DNA of 64,000 nt. It comes from Strix aluco. Taxonomy: Eukaryota; Chordata; Aves; Strigiformes; Strigidae. Location of the stretch: contig NC_133958.1 of the NCBI RefSeq assembly GCF_031877795.1, positions 4,092,001 through 4,156,000 on the forward strand, given 5' to 3'. Under the pieces are notes generated by a model, which was given only the letters and a program-made list of their open reading frames with translations, made no database searches and had not been told where the DNA came from. Shown here one piece after another: positions 14,850-26,900 of this stretch (the stretch's first letter is position 1; each line of letters starts with the position of its first letter). Both the position numbers and the translations under genes were made by a program.

Positions 14850-15290
14850 CCAGAAGAGTCCTCAAGAGGCCATCCAGGCCCTATCCTTACCCCTAGGAAG
14901 GATCATATGTCATTCCTGACAGATATTTGTTTAATCTGTTCTTAAAAGCCTCCAGTGATGGAGATTCCACAACTTCCCAAGGCAATGTATCCCCATGCTC
15001 AACTATCTCTGCTGCTGGAACTTTTTCTTAATGTTTAACAGAGGCATTTTTTTTCTCTAATTTAAACACATTATTTCTTGCCCCATTCAGTACAGATATG
15101 GAGAATAGATTATTACACACACACCCCCCCCCCATTACAACAGCCTTCTGCATAATTGAAGACTTGTCTCAAGTCCTCTCCAGATTAAGTGCTGTTAACT
15201 GCAACCTCTTTATTTCTCTGTAGGTTCCAACCTCACCTCATGCAGTCAAGCATCTACACATAATTCCTAACAACCCTTTTCAAGCAAGCT
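14850..15290 (-). repeat. Old CR1-type LINE 3' fragment
   Basis: The plus strand reads GCCTCCAGTGATGGAGATTC then CACAACTTCCCAAGGCAATG, the reverse complement of the CR1 3' region (CCAGGGATGGAGACTCCACAAC in usual wording). Further parts follow in the right order, including TTGAAGACTTGTCTCAAGTC. Heavily diverged and truncated; no coding capacity. A run of nine to ten C with preceding CA repeats interrupts it near 15115-15132. Confidence 0.7.
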
Positions 15291-17985
15291 GTGCCAGGAG
15301 GAAAATACAAGCTTTGTTTTTTCTCCCTACCCTTGCTCTTCTATTTCTGACTTTACTTACACTTCACTTCACATCTAAAGTGCACTTAGCCTATCCACTC
15401 AAGAAACCTCAAGGGAGAATTCTCTTCTAGTGCTGCTGTGACTGATGCACAGGACAGCAACACCACAAAGAGCACGTTCTAGGCAGTATTTTAGATTAAG
15501 CCCTCTAGTATCAGACGCAGTTTATTGCCTCTTCCTCCAGGACAACTCTTTACTTGACCTGACTATTCAAGTCTAGTATTCAGTATCCGACACCCACAGT
15601 CTCCAAAGGTTTCACTCACTGCTAGATTTGGTATCTAAAAGCTGTTAGGTAAACCCTAACATCTCAGCTGCAACTGTAGGGCTCCACTGTGTTTAAGACT
15701 GCAAAGTGATTTCCATGGAGAGAGTCGTATCTGAATACAGCGCAGAAGCATTTCACTTTTTCAGACTAATTCCAGTGTGTACTTCAGCTTTTTTTTTTTT
15801 TGAATGTTAGAAGTAGCACCTATTATTAATTTTAATGTCAAGGAGCTTTAGATTTTAATCTTAGCTGGTATCTCTTCAAAGATTTTGTACACTATGGTAT
15901 TATTTCCCAATTCAGTTACAACCATAAAACCTCATGTCAGACTGCCCTCTCCTGGTAAACCAACATACTGCCGCCACAAGATTCAACTCGAGTAACTTAC
16001 CATTCTGTTTCCAAACCTAAAATTTTCATTGCGACACAAAAGCAAACCCCAAAATAAAACAGCAAGGAAACTGTTTTGACAACTTCAGTAATGTTTCTAA
16101 AGGAGCATAAGATGAACAGCATTTAAGTAGTGAAGTTTCTTTCAAGTTGCCGTAGGAGTTCTTAGGAAAAACTGATGATGTCTGTAGAGAAAAGCAAAAC
16201 GTGCATAAAAATGAAACTGTTCTGTTTGCTTTTAAGCTTTATAAAAGCAGCCAAGTACATAAAGTGTTTTATTCCACATCAATAATGTTAAAAACAAGGT
16301 CACAGAAGAGATCATTTTCAACAGAAAGCTATTTCCTTCAAGCTGGCACAGGTATTTCACTAGGGCTGAAACAGAACAGTATGAAAAATGAAAGCAACAG
16401 CGAATGTTTAAGGAGACCACCTACAGTCATCACTTTTTATTACATTGTTCAAACTAGAAAAACGAAAACAGTAAGATGACAGGTCAACTACTGAATAATA
16501 TGTACTGTATTTAGTACACGTACACCAAAGTCTGGAAGTGTCCAGAAATGAAGTACAGCTTTATTGTATGATGAATGTTTCGCTTTCCTTAGCCAATTTA
16601 ATTTTTTAAAATTCATGTTATATACAATAAAGATTTAAAAGCCTTTTTTTTTTAAAAAAAAAAAAAACGACCAAGAAGCAGAATTCATTAACTCTTCCTA
16701 ACACAAATTCAGTCTTACTTATTTATAGGAACTCTACCCCTGTTCGTGCCCAGAAGGTAAAGCAAAGTCTTTTCAGAAGATGGTAACTGCTTCCCCACCT
16801 TCTACTCCTCCCCTTCAAGCCAGAAGTGATTTCTTTCTTATTTGCAGAGAATCTCAAGGGGGTTTTGAGGGTATTTTTGAAATCTGGAAGAAAATTCATG
16901 CAGATTTCAAAAGCAATTTATAAGGAATGATCAAGCACACAGGAAACATCAACACTTGAAGCAATTGTAGCTGAAAGGGCATACTTCACAACATCATGGT
17001 TTAACTACTAAAGACAAATTCATGTTTTATCTACTTCAATTAAACTTCAAAAATGTAACAAAATCTTAAGCTGGAATGCTATTCTTTCAAAAAATAGAAA
17101 GAGCCCTATCAGCAAAATATGGATTAGTATCAACTCCCAGTCGTCTAAAAAGTAACTTGTCACCACAGACCGTATTTTTGAACTATCAAATTTGTTCCTC
17201 TTTATTTAAAACAGCTGAAAGTCACACATTTACTGACACGTCTCCATTCAGCAACTTCATATATTGCTTGTGCGTTTGAGAGCAGAGCAAGTGTAGCAAG
17301 ATGGTTCACTAAACACATCCTGTCTAACAATCATGACTAAGTTTCAAGGGCAAAAATCCCACAACTACTGCGCAGCTACAACTGTAAACACTTATCTAGA
17401 CACAAGAAAATCCCAGACTGTGATAGTATGCATACAAATTCATGCATAAGCGTTATTTAAATTTTTTATATTGTCTTGCAACAGAATTCACTAGCCCCTA
17501 TGAGCAATCCTGCCAGCTGAGAAAGATCAGTCTTTGCCTTCTTGAAATGACTGAACTTGGTGGCACAGAGACAAATCGGTCATTTGTTGAGGTTTTTATA
17601 ACACTAGCAGAGTTTAATTGCTATTGCTCTGTAGACAGCACTAAAGTATGAAAACATGTAAGCCAGAATGTAGACTACAATAAAGAGGTGATGTCAAAGT
17701 CAGTTCATGATGGGAGAAAGACTTTTTATCCTCTTGATTACCTGCCATGACTGTCTACCAGAGCAATGCTCTGAGCCAAGCTAGGTCTTCCACACGGTTC
17801 TGATCTTCAAGCATTTTAGGCATCAAGATAAGGAAAATCAGTTCTAAGTTATCCCAAAAATGAATAGGGAAATATTAAGTAAGGAAATAGAAGTGGAAGA
17901 GAGAAGAACACAGCACTTAAGAAAAAGAACATAAGAATCTAATACTGACCTTCACTTTAGAAAATCAGAGGTAGCTGAAACCTCA
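15291..17985. other. CDCA2 downstream flank and probable 3' UTR
   Basis: Non-coding sequence after the CDCA2 stop codon (minus strand). Minus-strand AATAAA hexamers occur near 17201 (about 780 bases past the stop) and near 16562 and 16437; which one is used cannot be decided. Nothing else is recognised. Confidence 0.45.
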
Positions 17986-20900
17986 CTAAATGTTAGAGTT
18001 ATTTTCAAGAGGTATTTCTACTTCTTCATAGTGTTTTTTGTTACTTCTGTCCTTCCCATATACAGAATTTGTTATGCTCTTCTGGGTTTGAGACCAAGTT
18101 CTTGTTTCTTGAGGTGTGGATACACACATGCTTCTCCTCCTCCTCCATCTTTTGCAAGGACCATCAGCAAGATTAACAGAGTCATTGTTCTCCTTCCCCG
18201 GTGCTGAGAACGGGATGAGATTTTGTTCTCTATGGTGAATATTCTCAGATTCTGTAAGGATGGATGTGGTTCTTCTCCTGATTTTGCAAGCAGAAGCTAG
18301 CAGGGGAGGGTTCTGAATCTCATCGGGTACTTGAATCCATGCAAGTCCTTCCATTTCTGCATCTTTATTTAATCTCATGCTGCGCCTCACTCTTCTTTCA
18401 CCACTGTTACTGCTCTTTCTTCTAAAAGGCTCAAAGGAGTTGTTTTTTAGCTGAGGAACAGATAAGACTTCTTCCACATTAAAAGAAGAAACTGGAAGAT
18501 CGTTTCCAGTTATTTCCAATGTTTCAACAGGAGGAAAATAGATGGCACTACTTCTTCGTCTTCTTCTTCTTCTTGGTGGACTACTTCTTATAGAATCTTT
18601 TTGTGGACACTGAGTTCCTTGGGCACCCTCATGTACACGAGTGTCCCGTTGTTCCAGAAATTCTAGCCCGCTCAGCTGCTCTGTCTTATTTAGGAAATTT
18701 CCTTGTAATTTGTCATTTTCTATCAAAGAACCACTTTCTTTTGCCTCTTTTACACATGCAGTCTCTTTACCTTGTTGGAAATAGCCAGATGTATCAAAAC
18801 CACACTTTGCATCTGGCACAATGTTTGAAAACTGGGGGGGGGAAAAAAAAAAATAATTTTTTTTTTTAAACACGGGCAAAAGGTAGAACACAAAAAAACT
18901 GGTTTCAAACAGCTGACAACTAAACAACTGCTACTGTTTTCCTCACCAAGTCTAGTCATTCTCAAAAAAACCCCAACCAACACACACATAGAATTCTGCA
19001 TGCTGGAATCTGCTCCAGTGCGGGCCCACGCTTGTGTTGCTCGAGGCCTTGTTCAGTTGAGTTCTGAATACCCCCGTCCAAGGACGGAGACTCCATGACC
19101 TCTCCAGGCAGCCTGTCCCAATGTTTAATCACTCCTAAGTTTTTCTCCTTCTCCTAAAACATCACTTTTCTGATCCAACAACATCAAGCACAATTCTGAC
19201 TTATTTTCTAGCAGTATCCTTAAGTGTATTGGTTACCTCATGATCGATGTCCGATGGTGACCCGAAGTCCATTCCTGGCACCTGAAACACTGAGCTACCA
19301 GAGCCACTGGCCTCCACGAGGTCCAGGTCCTCAGAGCTCGAACACACACGAACTGCACAGATGGCCTTCCCTCTCATTCCTTCAGCTACTGCCTTCTCTT
19401 GAACATCCTTGTGAGCATTCCCAGATCTGGTATCATCTAAAATTATGTCCTCTGAATTACAATAAACATGTGGTTACTTGACTCTACTTGTGAATGGACA
19501 AAAATCTTTTTTTCAATATTACAACAAAGGCTTTCTAGTATTTTACTCACATAAAAGTAACCTTCTAAAGAATCATTCCAGACAACTAGTGTAAAAAAGC
19601 CCAGAAAGCTACTGCACATCACTTCACTATTCATGCCCAATTTACCAGTTTTAAAGACTATGAAAATACCAGTATCCAGTCAAAGTACAGAGAGGTTTGT
19701 TTTACTGGGGGGTTTTTGGGGGGTTTTGTTTGTTTGGTTGGTTTTTTTTACAGTGGAGTCCAACAGGAGTTACATTTATCCAGTTGCAGATTATTAATCT
19801 ATTAGATCCTCTGGACTCTCCTATTACAGAAGCAATTAGAAGTAAAAAATGTATACTGGGCTCTCTATGCACAGAACTCAAGATGTCTATCAACATTTTT
19901 TTTTATGTAACTGTTGAAGTAAAAAATTAGAAGCAACAGAAAGAGCAAGGCAAACCAAAACTAAAAACCACATTACCCAAAAAAAGTGCATTTGTGTCTG
20001 GTGAGTTTGAAGATGAGGCAGAAGAGAGAGTCTCTGGAATTTCAGGGATAGGGCTGAGAAGAGGTTTCTTAGAAGCCATCTCTCTTTCCCCATATAAAGA
20101 TTTTTTTACTTTTTTCTTTCTTCTTTTCCCATAGCTTGTATGCTTTGTTTTCTGAAAAGAGGGAGAAGACCAAATAGAGCACAAAGTAATTATAACGATC
20201 CTGTACAATATTTTCGAACAAATAAGTGACAGCATTACTGGATTTTGATGGATAACAGTTATTTTCCTTAAAATGAAAGTTCCACTCGTTCTGCCATCTA
20301 CAAATTAATCTAAAAACTCCAAGCAAAGAAGAACTACTTCTCAAACATGAGGTCTGATTTTTTGTTTCATTTGACCAAATCTAACTACTGTATGCACTTG
20401 GTAAGAGAATCACCACGAACTCATTTTCTGTCCCCGAAGTCTGAAAAATGACACCCCCCCTTACCTCCCTGAAGTATCCCTTTTGCCCTAACAAGTATTT
20501 AAACCCTGCTAGTCAGCCTTAACAAGCAGTAAGAAAGAGCTGTGTGGCAGTAAGTGTAGGAAAACAAGATAGGCATGAAGAGAATATTGACAACAACAGG
20601 AAACATAACACCCTTTAGAAAATCTTTGTAATAAAGATCAAAATAATCATGTAAAACACACAAGAAGAGACACTTGGATAGAGAAATAAAGGCAGCACTC
20701 ACCAACTGCAGTGGGCTGTCACTTACTTGTGTCTTTTTGGCAGCAGATGTGGTTACGTTCTTTTGTCTTTGAAACCTGTTCTTTCTGGGATTTTTACTCT
20801 CTTTGGCATTCTTAGTATTTGTGGTTCTTGAGATGCTAAAATCAGTCTCCTCTGAAATGGTGCTACACTGTTGAGGAACATGAATTTTAAGTTGCTGGGG

Positions 20901-23900
20901 TGCAGGTATACGTGCATGTGCATACACTTGCTTTTTTTAAGAACACACCACAGTCCAACAGTCAGAAGAATCAGACTGTAGTTAGTCTCCTTTATTTCAT
21001 ATACGAGGCCATAAGAGCTAGACACTCACAACCGGAAATTAAGATTTACAGATCTAGTCTCTTCATACATATAGCCCTATTTGTACAAAAAGGACATTCT
21101 AAGGAGAAAATAGTAAGTTTTCATCTTCAGCTATCTCTTTCAGAGAAGATGTGTTACTTTTTTCATATTGCCTTTTTTTTTTCCCCTTCCCCCTCCAATA
21201 AACCACACCAGAACTGTCTGACACTGAAGTCTGAAAGCACTTCTTATAGAAATTGTTGTACAATAAATTCTCTGCACCTTAAAATTCCAGCAACCAGAAG
21301 AGACACTTGTATGATGCTCTGTCTGCCTTATGGCTAGCAGACAATAAGGTTAGCGAGCACTGGACTTGGGAACACAACCCCGTTTTCAGTGACACCAACA
21401 GGCATCACAGTTTGTAGAATGAACTTGACTGTATTAGCTTCTATCTCATGTTCCGATATTTCAAACCAAACCGGACAGAAAACTTTGTTTCCATTCTCCT
21501 CAATTTTCTGTGATTATAAGTTTTTAGATTCCCATGAGTGAAGTCCCTGATCCTATGAATGAAACTATGAATAAATCTCTTCAAAGTTTTGTCAGACTGT
21601 TTAGGAAACTTCCTGGAAAAGTCAGTAGAAATAGTAAAATTAAGTATCAGGCTATAACCAAAAATGTTTTTAGTAACTGGAAAATCACTTTCACTCAAAA
21701 ATGAGATTTCCTTTAGACAATTACCTGCACCAACATGAGATATTTCCATACAGCTGAATATATACAATACTCATACCTGAGGCTGTAAAAACTCTAATAA
21801 GCATCAGGAGGTATAAAAGATAAAATTCTGCCTGAAGAAGTTAAAAAAAAATAAAATCAAACATTATCACTAAAGAAACTTACCTTCCTTTTAGTAGAAC
21901 GAGTTGCTGTCATACCAGATTTGTCAGTTTCTGCTATTATATATGAAGAAAATAAGAACACTGATTCAGTTTCAACACAAAAAGTTAATCAAGTTTTGAT
22001 GAAATTATCCACATAATTTCTAATATTATGCACAGTGTGTTTAGTCATCTTAGTCTTGAGTAACTAATAACTTAGTCTTGAGGACTATCAAACATGGCAA
22101 GATAGAAAAAAACCCAAACTTAACAGCTTGCTTTACAACACAGGAACACAAAATTTGTGATAATTTAGTAACAAAATACTTAGCACTTACATGGCTTTCA
22201 TAGAGATAAATACACATGCACAACCCCTTTCAATATTTGTGGTTGTTGTCTTGCTTGCTATTTTAAAAACATCAGAATTACAGTATCACAATCAAGATAG
22301 TAAGCCCAATTACTTAAAGCAGTAAGTCTAATTAGAGCAGCCACTTTCACAGAAAAATACCACACGGTCAGATAACATCCAGCTAACCTAAACGGGTAAA
22401 CACTGCAGCTACTGCAGAGACCTTTAGAAGAAAGCAAGAGCATTTAAATTTTAGCACAACTGAAATATATTCACCGTATAAAAGACACAGAAACAAAAAA
22501 ACCCTGTGTCATCTCTCAGTTTTCAGATACAGATATCTAATTATCTAATGACAAAAATACAAGCTGGGGTTACCTTCTGCATTTTCAACAGGTAATGGAT
22601 CTTCTGCAGCAACAGGACCCTCTACTAATTCTTCAAGAGGCTCAACACATTCCTTTAAACAAAGAAAGTTAAATTTTTTAGCAATATACTATACCAGATA
22701 TATACTGAAAAACACCTGGTCCATTAGTGTTCGGAAGAGCCAGGCGATTTTCTTTTTTTTCTTTAAAGAATGCAGCAGCTCATTTGCTATATATGGCAAA
22801 AAGAAATACAGTAGCAAAAGTATATGAATAAGCCAAGGCACAAACACTTCATGTGCTACCAGTACTCAACTTTAAACATAGCTCTACAGGGCAAAATGCT
22901 ACTTAAAATTCATAAAGCAGAAGTTCTCAACGCCATTCTGAAGTTTCAAGCAGACTGTATTTTAATGTTTGAGCAATTTCTTTTCAAAACCAAGCAGACT
23001 GGGGAAAAAAATTAGACAAAAATTGAACATTCATAGAGACTAAGAGGCTGGTTTTATAGCTTAAACAAAAAAAAACTTACATCATCACAATCAAAGTCTG
23101 GCTGGGACAATGGTTCTTCAATGAGACTTGACCTTGAAAAAGGGCTATGACTGTGTAATCCTGGAGAACAGACTGGAGTTGCTCCTTTGCGCAATGGGGT
23201 ATTTGCAGGCAAAGTTTCATCAAATATTTCTGGGCTTAGAACTTCTCCAAAAGTAACCTTTTTCTTCTTTGGCTTTTCAGAGCTATGTCTTTCAGTTCCA
23301 TCTATTGTAATAAAATACATAAGACTGCATATTGAACTTAAAACAGAACTTTCATAGAGCAGAGACTTTTCAAGGTCTTTTTCAGGTCTTAACATTCTCT
23401 TAAAAAGCAACCCCCCCCCCCCCCCCCCCCCAACCAAACAGCAAGATACCACCTTTACCTGTCCTGTGGATTCAACTGAATTTGCACTATAGCTTTATTA
23501 CAGTCCCAAGAATTAAGGAAGAAAGAAAACAGAAGACTAGAAATGACAATCTGTTCCACAAGTTTCACTTGACAAGTGTAAAATTTCTTGAAAAACAGGG
23601 GATTCTATTTTGGTATTAGAGGCTTTCTGAAGTTTTGATGTGGGATTTTTTTTAATAGACATTATTTTCTTGGCAATGTGATTTTCCACTTCACTCAGTA
23701 GGATGCCACACATGAGCTACTTCAGTGGTGCTTAATGCACATCATTCTTCAGATTTACCAAAGAGGCAAAACCTTATGAACCCACAGAATACTCTGCCAA
23801 TTTAAAAAACAAAGGGGAATCTGACCTGTTTGCGATGCTTCAAAGACTTTTGCACAATTGGCAACAGCACGAGATTCACCTCCTCCTCTGTCAACTGCAT

Positions 23901-26900
23901 CATCTGAGTATTCCTATTAAATTTGATACAATCATCTATTCAATACCATTTAATTAAAATATTGTCCTTGTTCAAATCAAAAGTGAAAACAACTTTTTCT
24001 GTAAGCAACATTTAATAATCAGTCCTACTGTTTTAAAAAAACCTATTTGTTTTCTGAATTAATAAAACTCAGCAACATACACACAGATCTTCTCATAACA
24101 TCAAAGCTTCCAAGATGACCCAACAGCAAACAGACATCCATTCACAGCAGTAAACTCTTTTCAATACATGTCCATTACTCAAAAAGCATCTTTAACCACC
24201 ATTCAACTTCTGGTAGTTCAATAACGACCACAGGAGTTCTCCCTTAGTATCAGCACCTCCATGGAAGTCAGTTAACCAACCTTCAGGCTATCTGAGAGTT
24301 GCTTCATTGGCGTTTTCTTCAATACGGATCGCAGACGGGAGCCGCTCTGTCTATGTTCAGTTAATGAAATATTTCCCGTTTGCAGTGGCGTGACAGGGGG
24401 GGTGACAGGTGGCTTGCTTTCATCAAATATATCCAGGCTCAGTTCTTCCACAAAACTAACTCTCCTTCTGCTTTGATCTGATATAGCAGTACTTCTAATG
24501 TCTTTAGTGACGTGGTCAGAACTGAAATCTTTAGAGCAAGTAGACAGATATGACAATTAAACACTGAAGTAAAATTGTGAAGACTTTAGTATTAGCAACG
24601 TGAACTATAAACGTACACATCTCCACAGATTCTGTGCATGAACATCACAAAAAATCCCTTCATCTTCTAATTTTCTGCTATTATTGTGCCACATTTACAC
24701 GTCATATTTTCAGAAATTTGAAGTGGGGCATTGCATGAAGGAAACTTCTGTCTCACCTATGTAAATTGGGGAAAAAAAAAATATTCTAATTTACAGAGAG
24801 GTTCTACATTAACATCCCTCTCTCCTTCACAGGCATGAACTACTCAATTATATTTTTCCATAAAAATAGCCTGACTAGCAAAACTACAGAAAACTAAACA
24901 ATTATTCCCAGCCTGTGTCTCAGTTTGAGCTCGCTTTTTCTACCAGAATCAAACTGCTAACATACCACCCAAGAGGCCCTACCCCACCTTCCAAATATTT
25001 CAGCTCCTCTCATAAAAGCTATTTCCTTCCTATGAATTGTGCTTAAGTAAAAACATGTTTAATGCTGTACTGAACAAGCTCTGAATTCAGTTCATAAACT
25101 GGGACTTGAGCCTCCTCTGCAGCAGCACTTAAATAGATCGTTATTTGCAGTACTTCTTTTTTTGTTCCCCCATCAGCCTTTATGTCAAAATTGTATCAGG
25201 TCTCTACTGTATTATAAATTGTAGACAAGATACAGACATGGGATGACTGCTTGTGAAACATTTCCTTACATATAGTCTAAGTATTTTTACTTTCTATTAA
25301 GAATATAATGAAGATTATAATAGTGATGAATCCTCTTACCATGGCCTGTTTCTATAATATCTCTAATTAGAACAGCCTCCAACGACCCAACAGGATTGTG
25401 TTGCTCATAAACCCATTCCTAGAGGAAAAAGTTGGAAGATTATTTATCTCTCTCTCTCATCTACTTACATACACGCTCATAGGATAAAGAAATAAAAAAA
25501 TACTTGCAAATGCTTCCTTTTAAAATAACATGAACTACAGAGGGTTTTAATCCCATAGACAAGGATGGCAGAGTTTTCTCAATCATCCGCTACTTTAGTT
25601 GAATTTATTTTCCCAAAACACCAAGGCTATGAAAGGATTATAGACATCAGAAATGAAAAAAAAGATGGAATGAAAAACCTGTATATTTTAATCACCAATT
25701 TAGGCAGTTTCTTCCTAACCGCCATACAACTGTTGCACTAGCACAGCTGTTTCATCACTGGGAAGCTGCTAGGTCCAGAGCAGCAGAGAGACAGTGAGCA
25801 GAACAGGCCCCATCGCCACTCTCCTTATAAACAACACTAATAAAAGGACCACTAGAGACACTTATATAGAAGACAAATTAACTTCTCCATCAGTGTACAA
25901 GTACATCCTTTTTTTTTTTTTGCATGGAATATCAAATAACTGCCAAACAGATGTAAAGTGAAGATTAAAAATTGTATTCGAAGTCATCCTGATGATCAAT
26001 AAAGTTGGTGTTGACACCTGGAAAAAGCTGTATTTGCCCAATCTGTGCATTTAACATATCATATAGTTACAGCTGCCGATTCAAAAGAATCAAGACCTAT
26101 TTAGATTTTATTAATAGAATAAGATAAGCTGTATTCACCATCAGGCCAGACGGATCAGCATCCAGGCCAGACTTTATTTCGACTTGCCACAATAAGATGT
26201 AAAATCTTACAAAGCAGATTTGCTGTGCAACTTGTTTCCTCCATGTGCTTTGCCCGCACTTATATAAGTACCTTGGAAACAGCAGCAGCAGGTTCAGTGA
26301 CAGTCACAGCTTGACATGAAGACAAGATGGTGCAGGTCTTGGTATCAGACTTACTGCTCTTGACTAAGTTTTGTCTTAAATTTTCTTTCAAATCACCTCC
26401 TCTGTTGTCTGACATGAACTTCTCACTCCACTGATCCAGGTTCCGCTCTTTTGTAAAAGGTACTTTGTTCTGAGCTGCATGAATTCAAAACAAAACAAAA
26501 ACCAAACCACAAAGACAAACTTCAGATTTTCAATGAATGCTCTTTTTGTGTTTCTTCATCAAAAGGACGGTGGATTCAAAAAGCTAGGTAATTTTCTAGT
26601 CAGGAAAAAGAAAACACATGCATTGAAAATAACATTACCAAATCTTCAAAACAAAGCAGGTTATTCTTTTCATATAAATGTTATTAAGACCACCAGTACC
26701 AGAGAAGTAAAGCACTGTAGTTTGTTCTACACTATCATCTTCTCATGGTTACCACAGACTGCCCGGACCTGCTTTTCAATATACTTAATATTTTCGTTAA
26801 GAAATAAGGATGTTAACACCACAGTAATGCCATGTGACTTCTAAAATTACTGCACTTAAAAGTTATGAAACAGAAGTCTGCACATCACCATCAAATGAGA

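Noticed and set aside
1-17985. Search for EBF2 exons
   Set aside because: None seen; EBF2 is far away in other amniotes.
20900-21337. 145-codon plus-strand open frame
   Set aside because: Antisense within a CDCA2 intron, no features of a gene.
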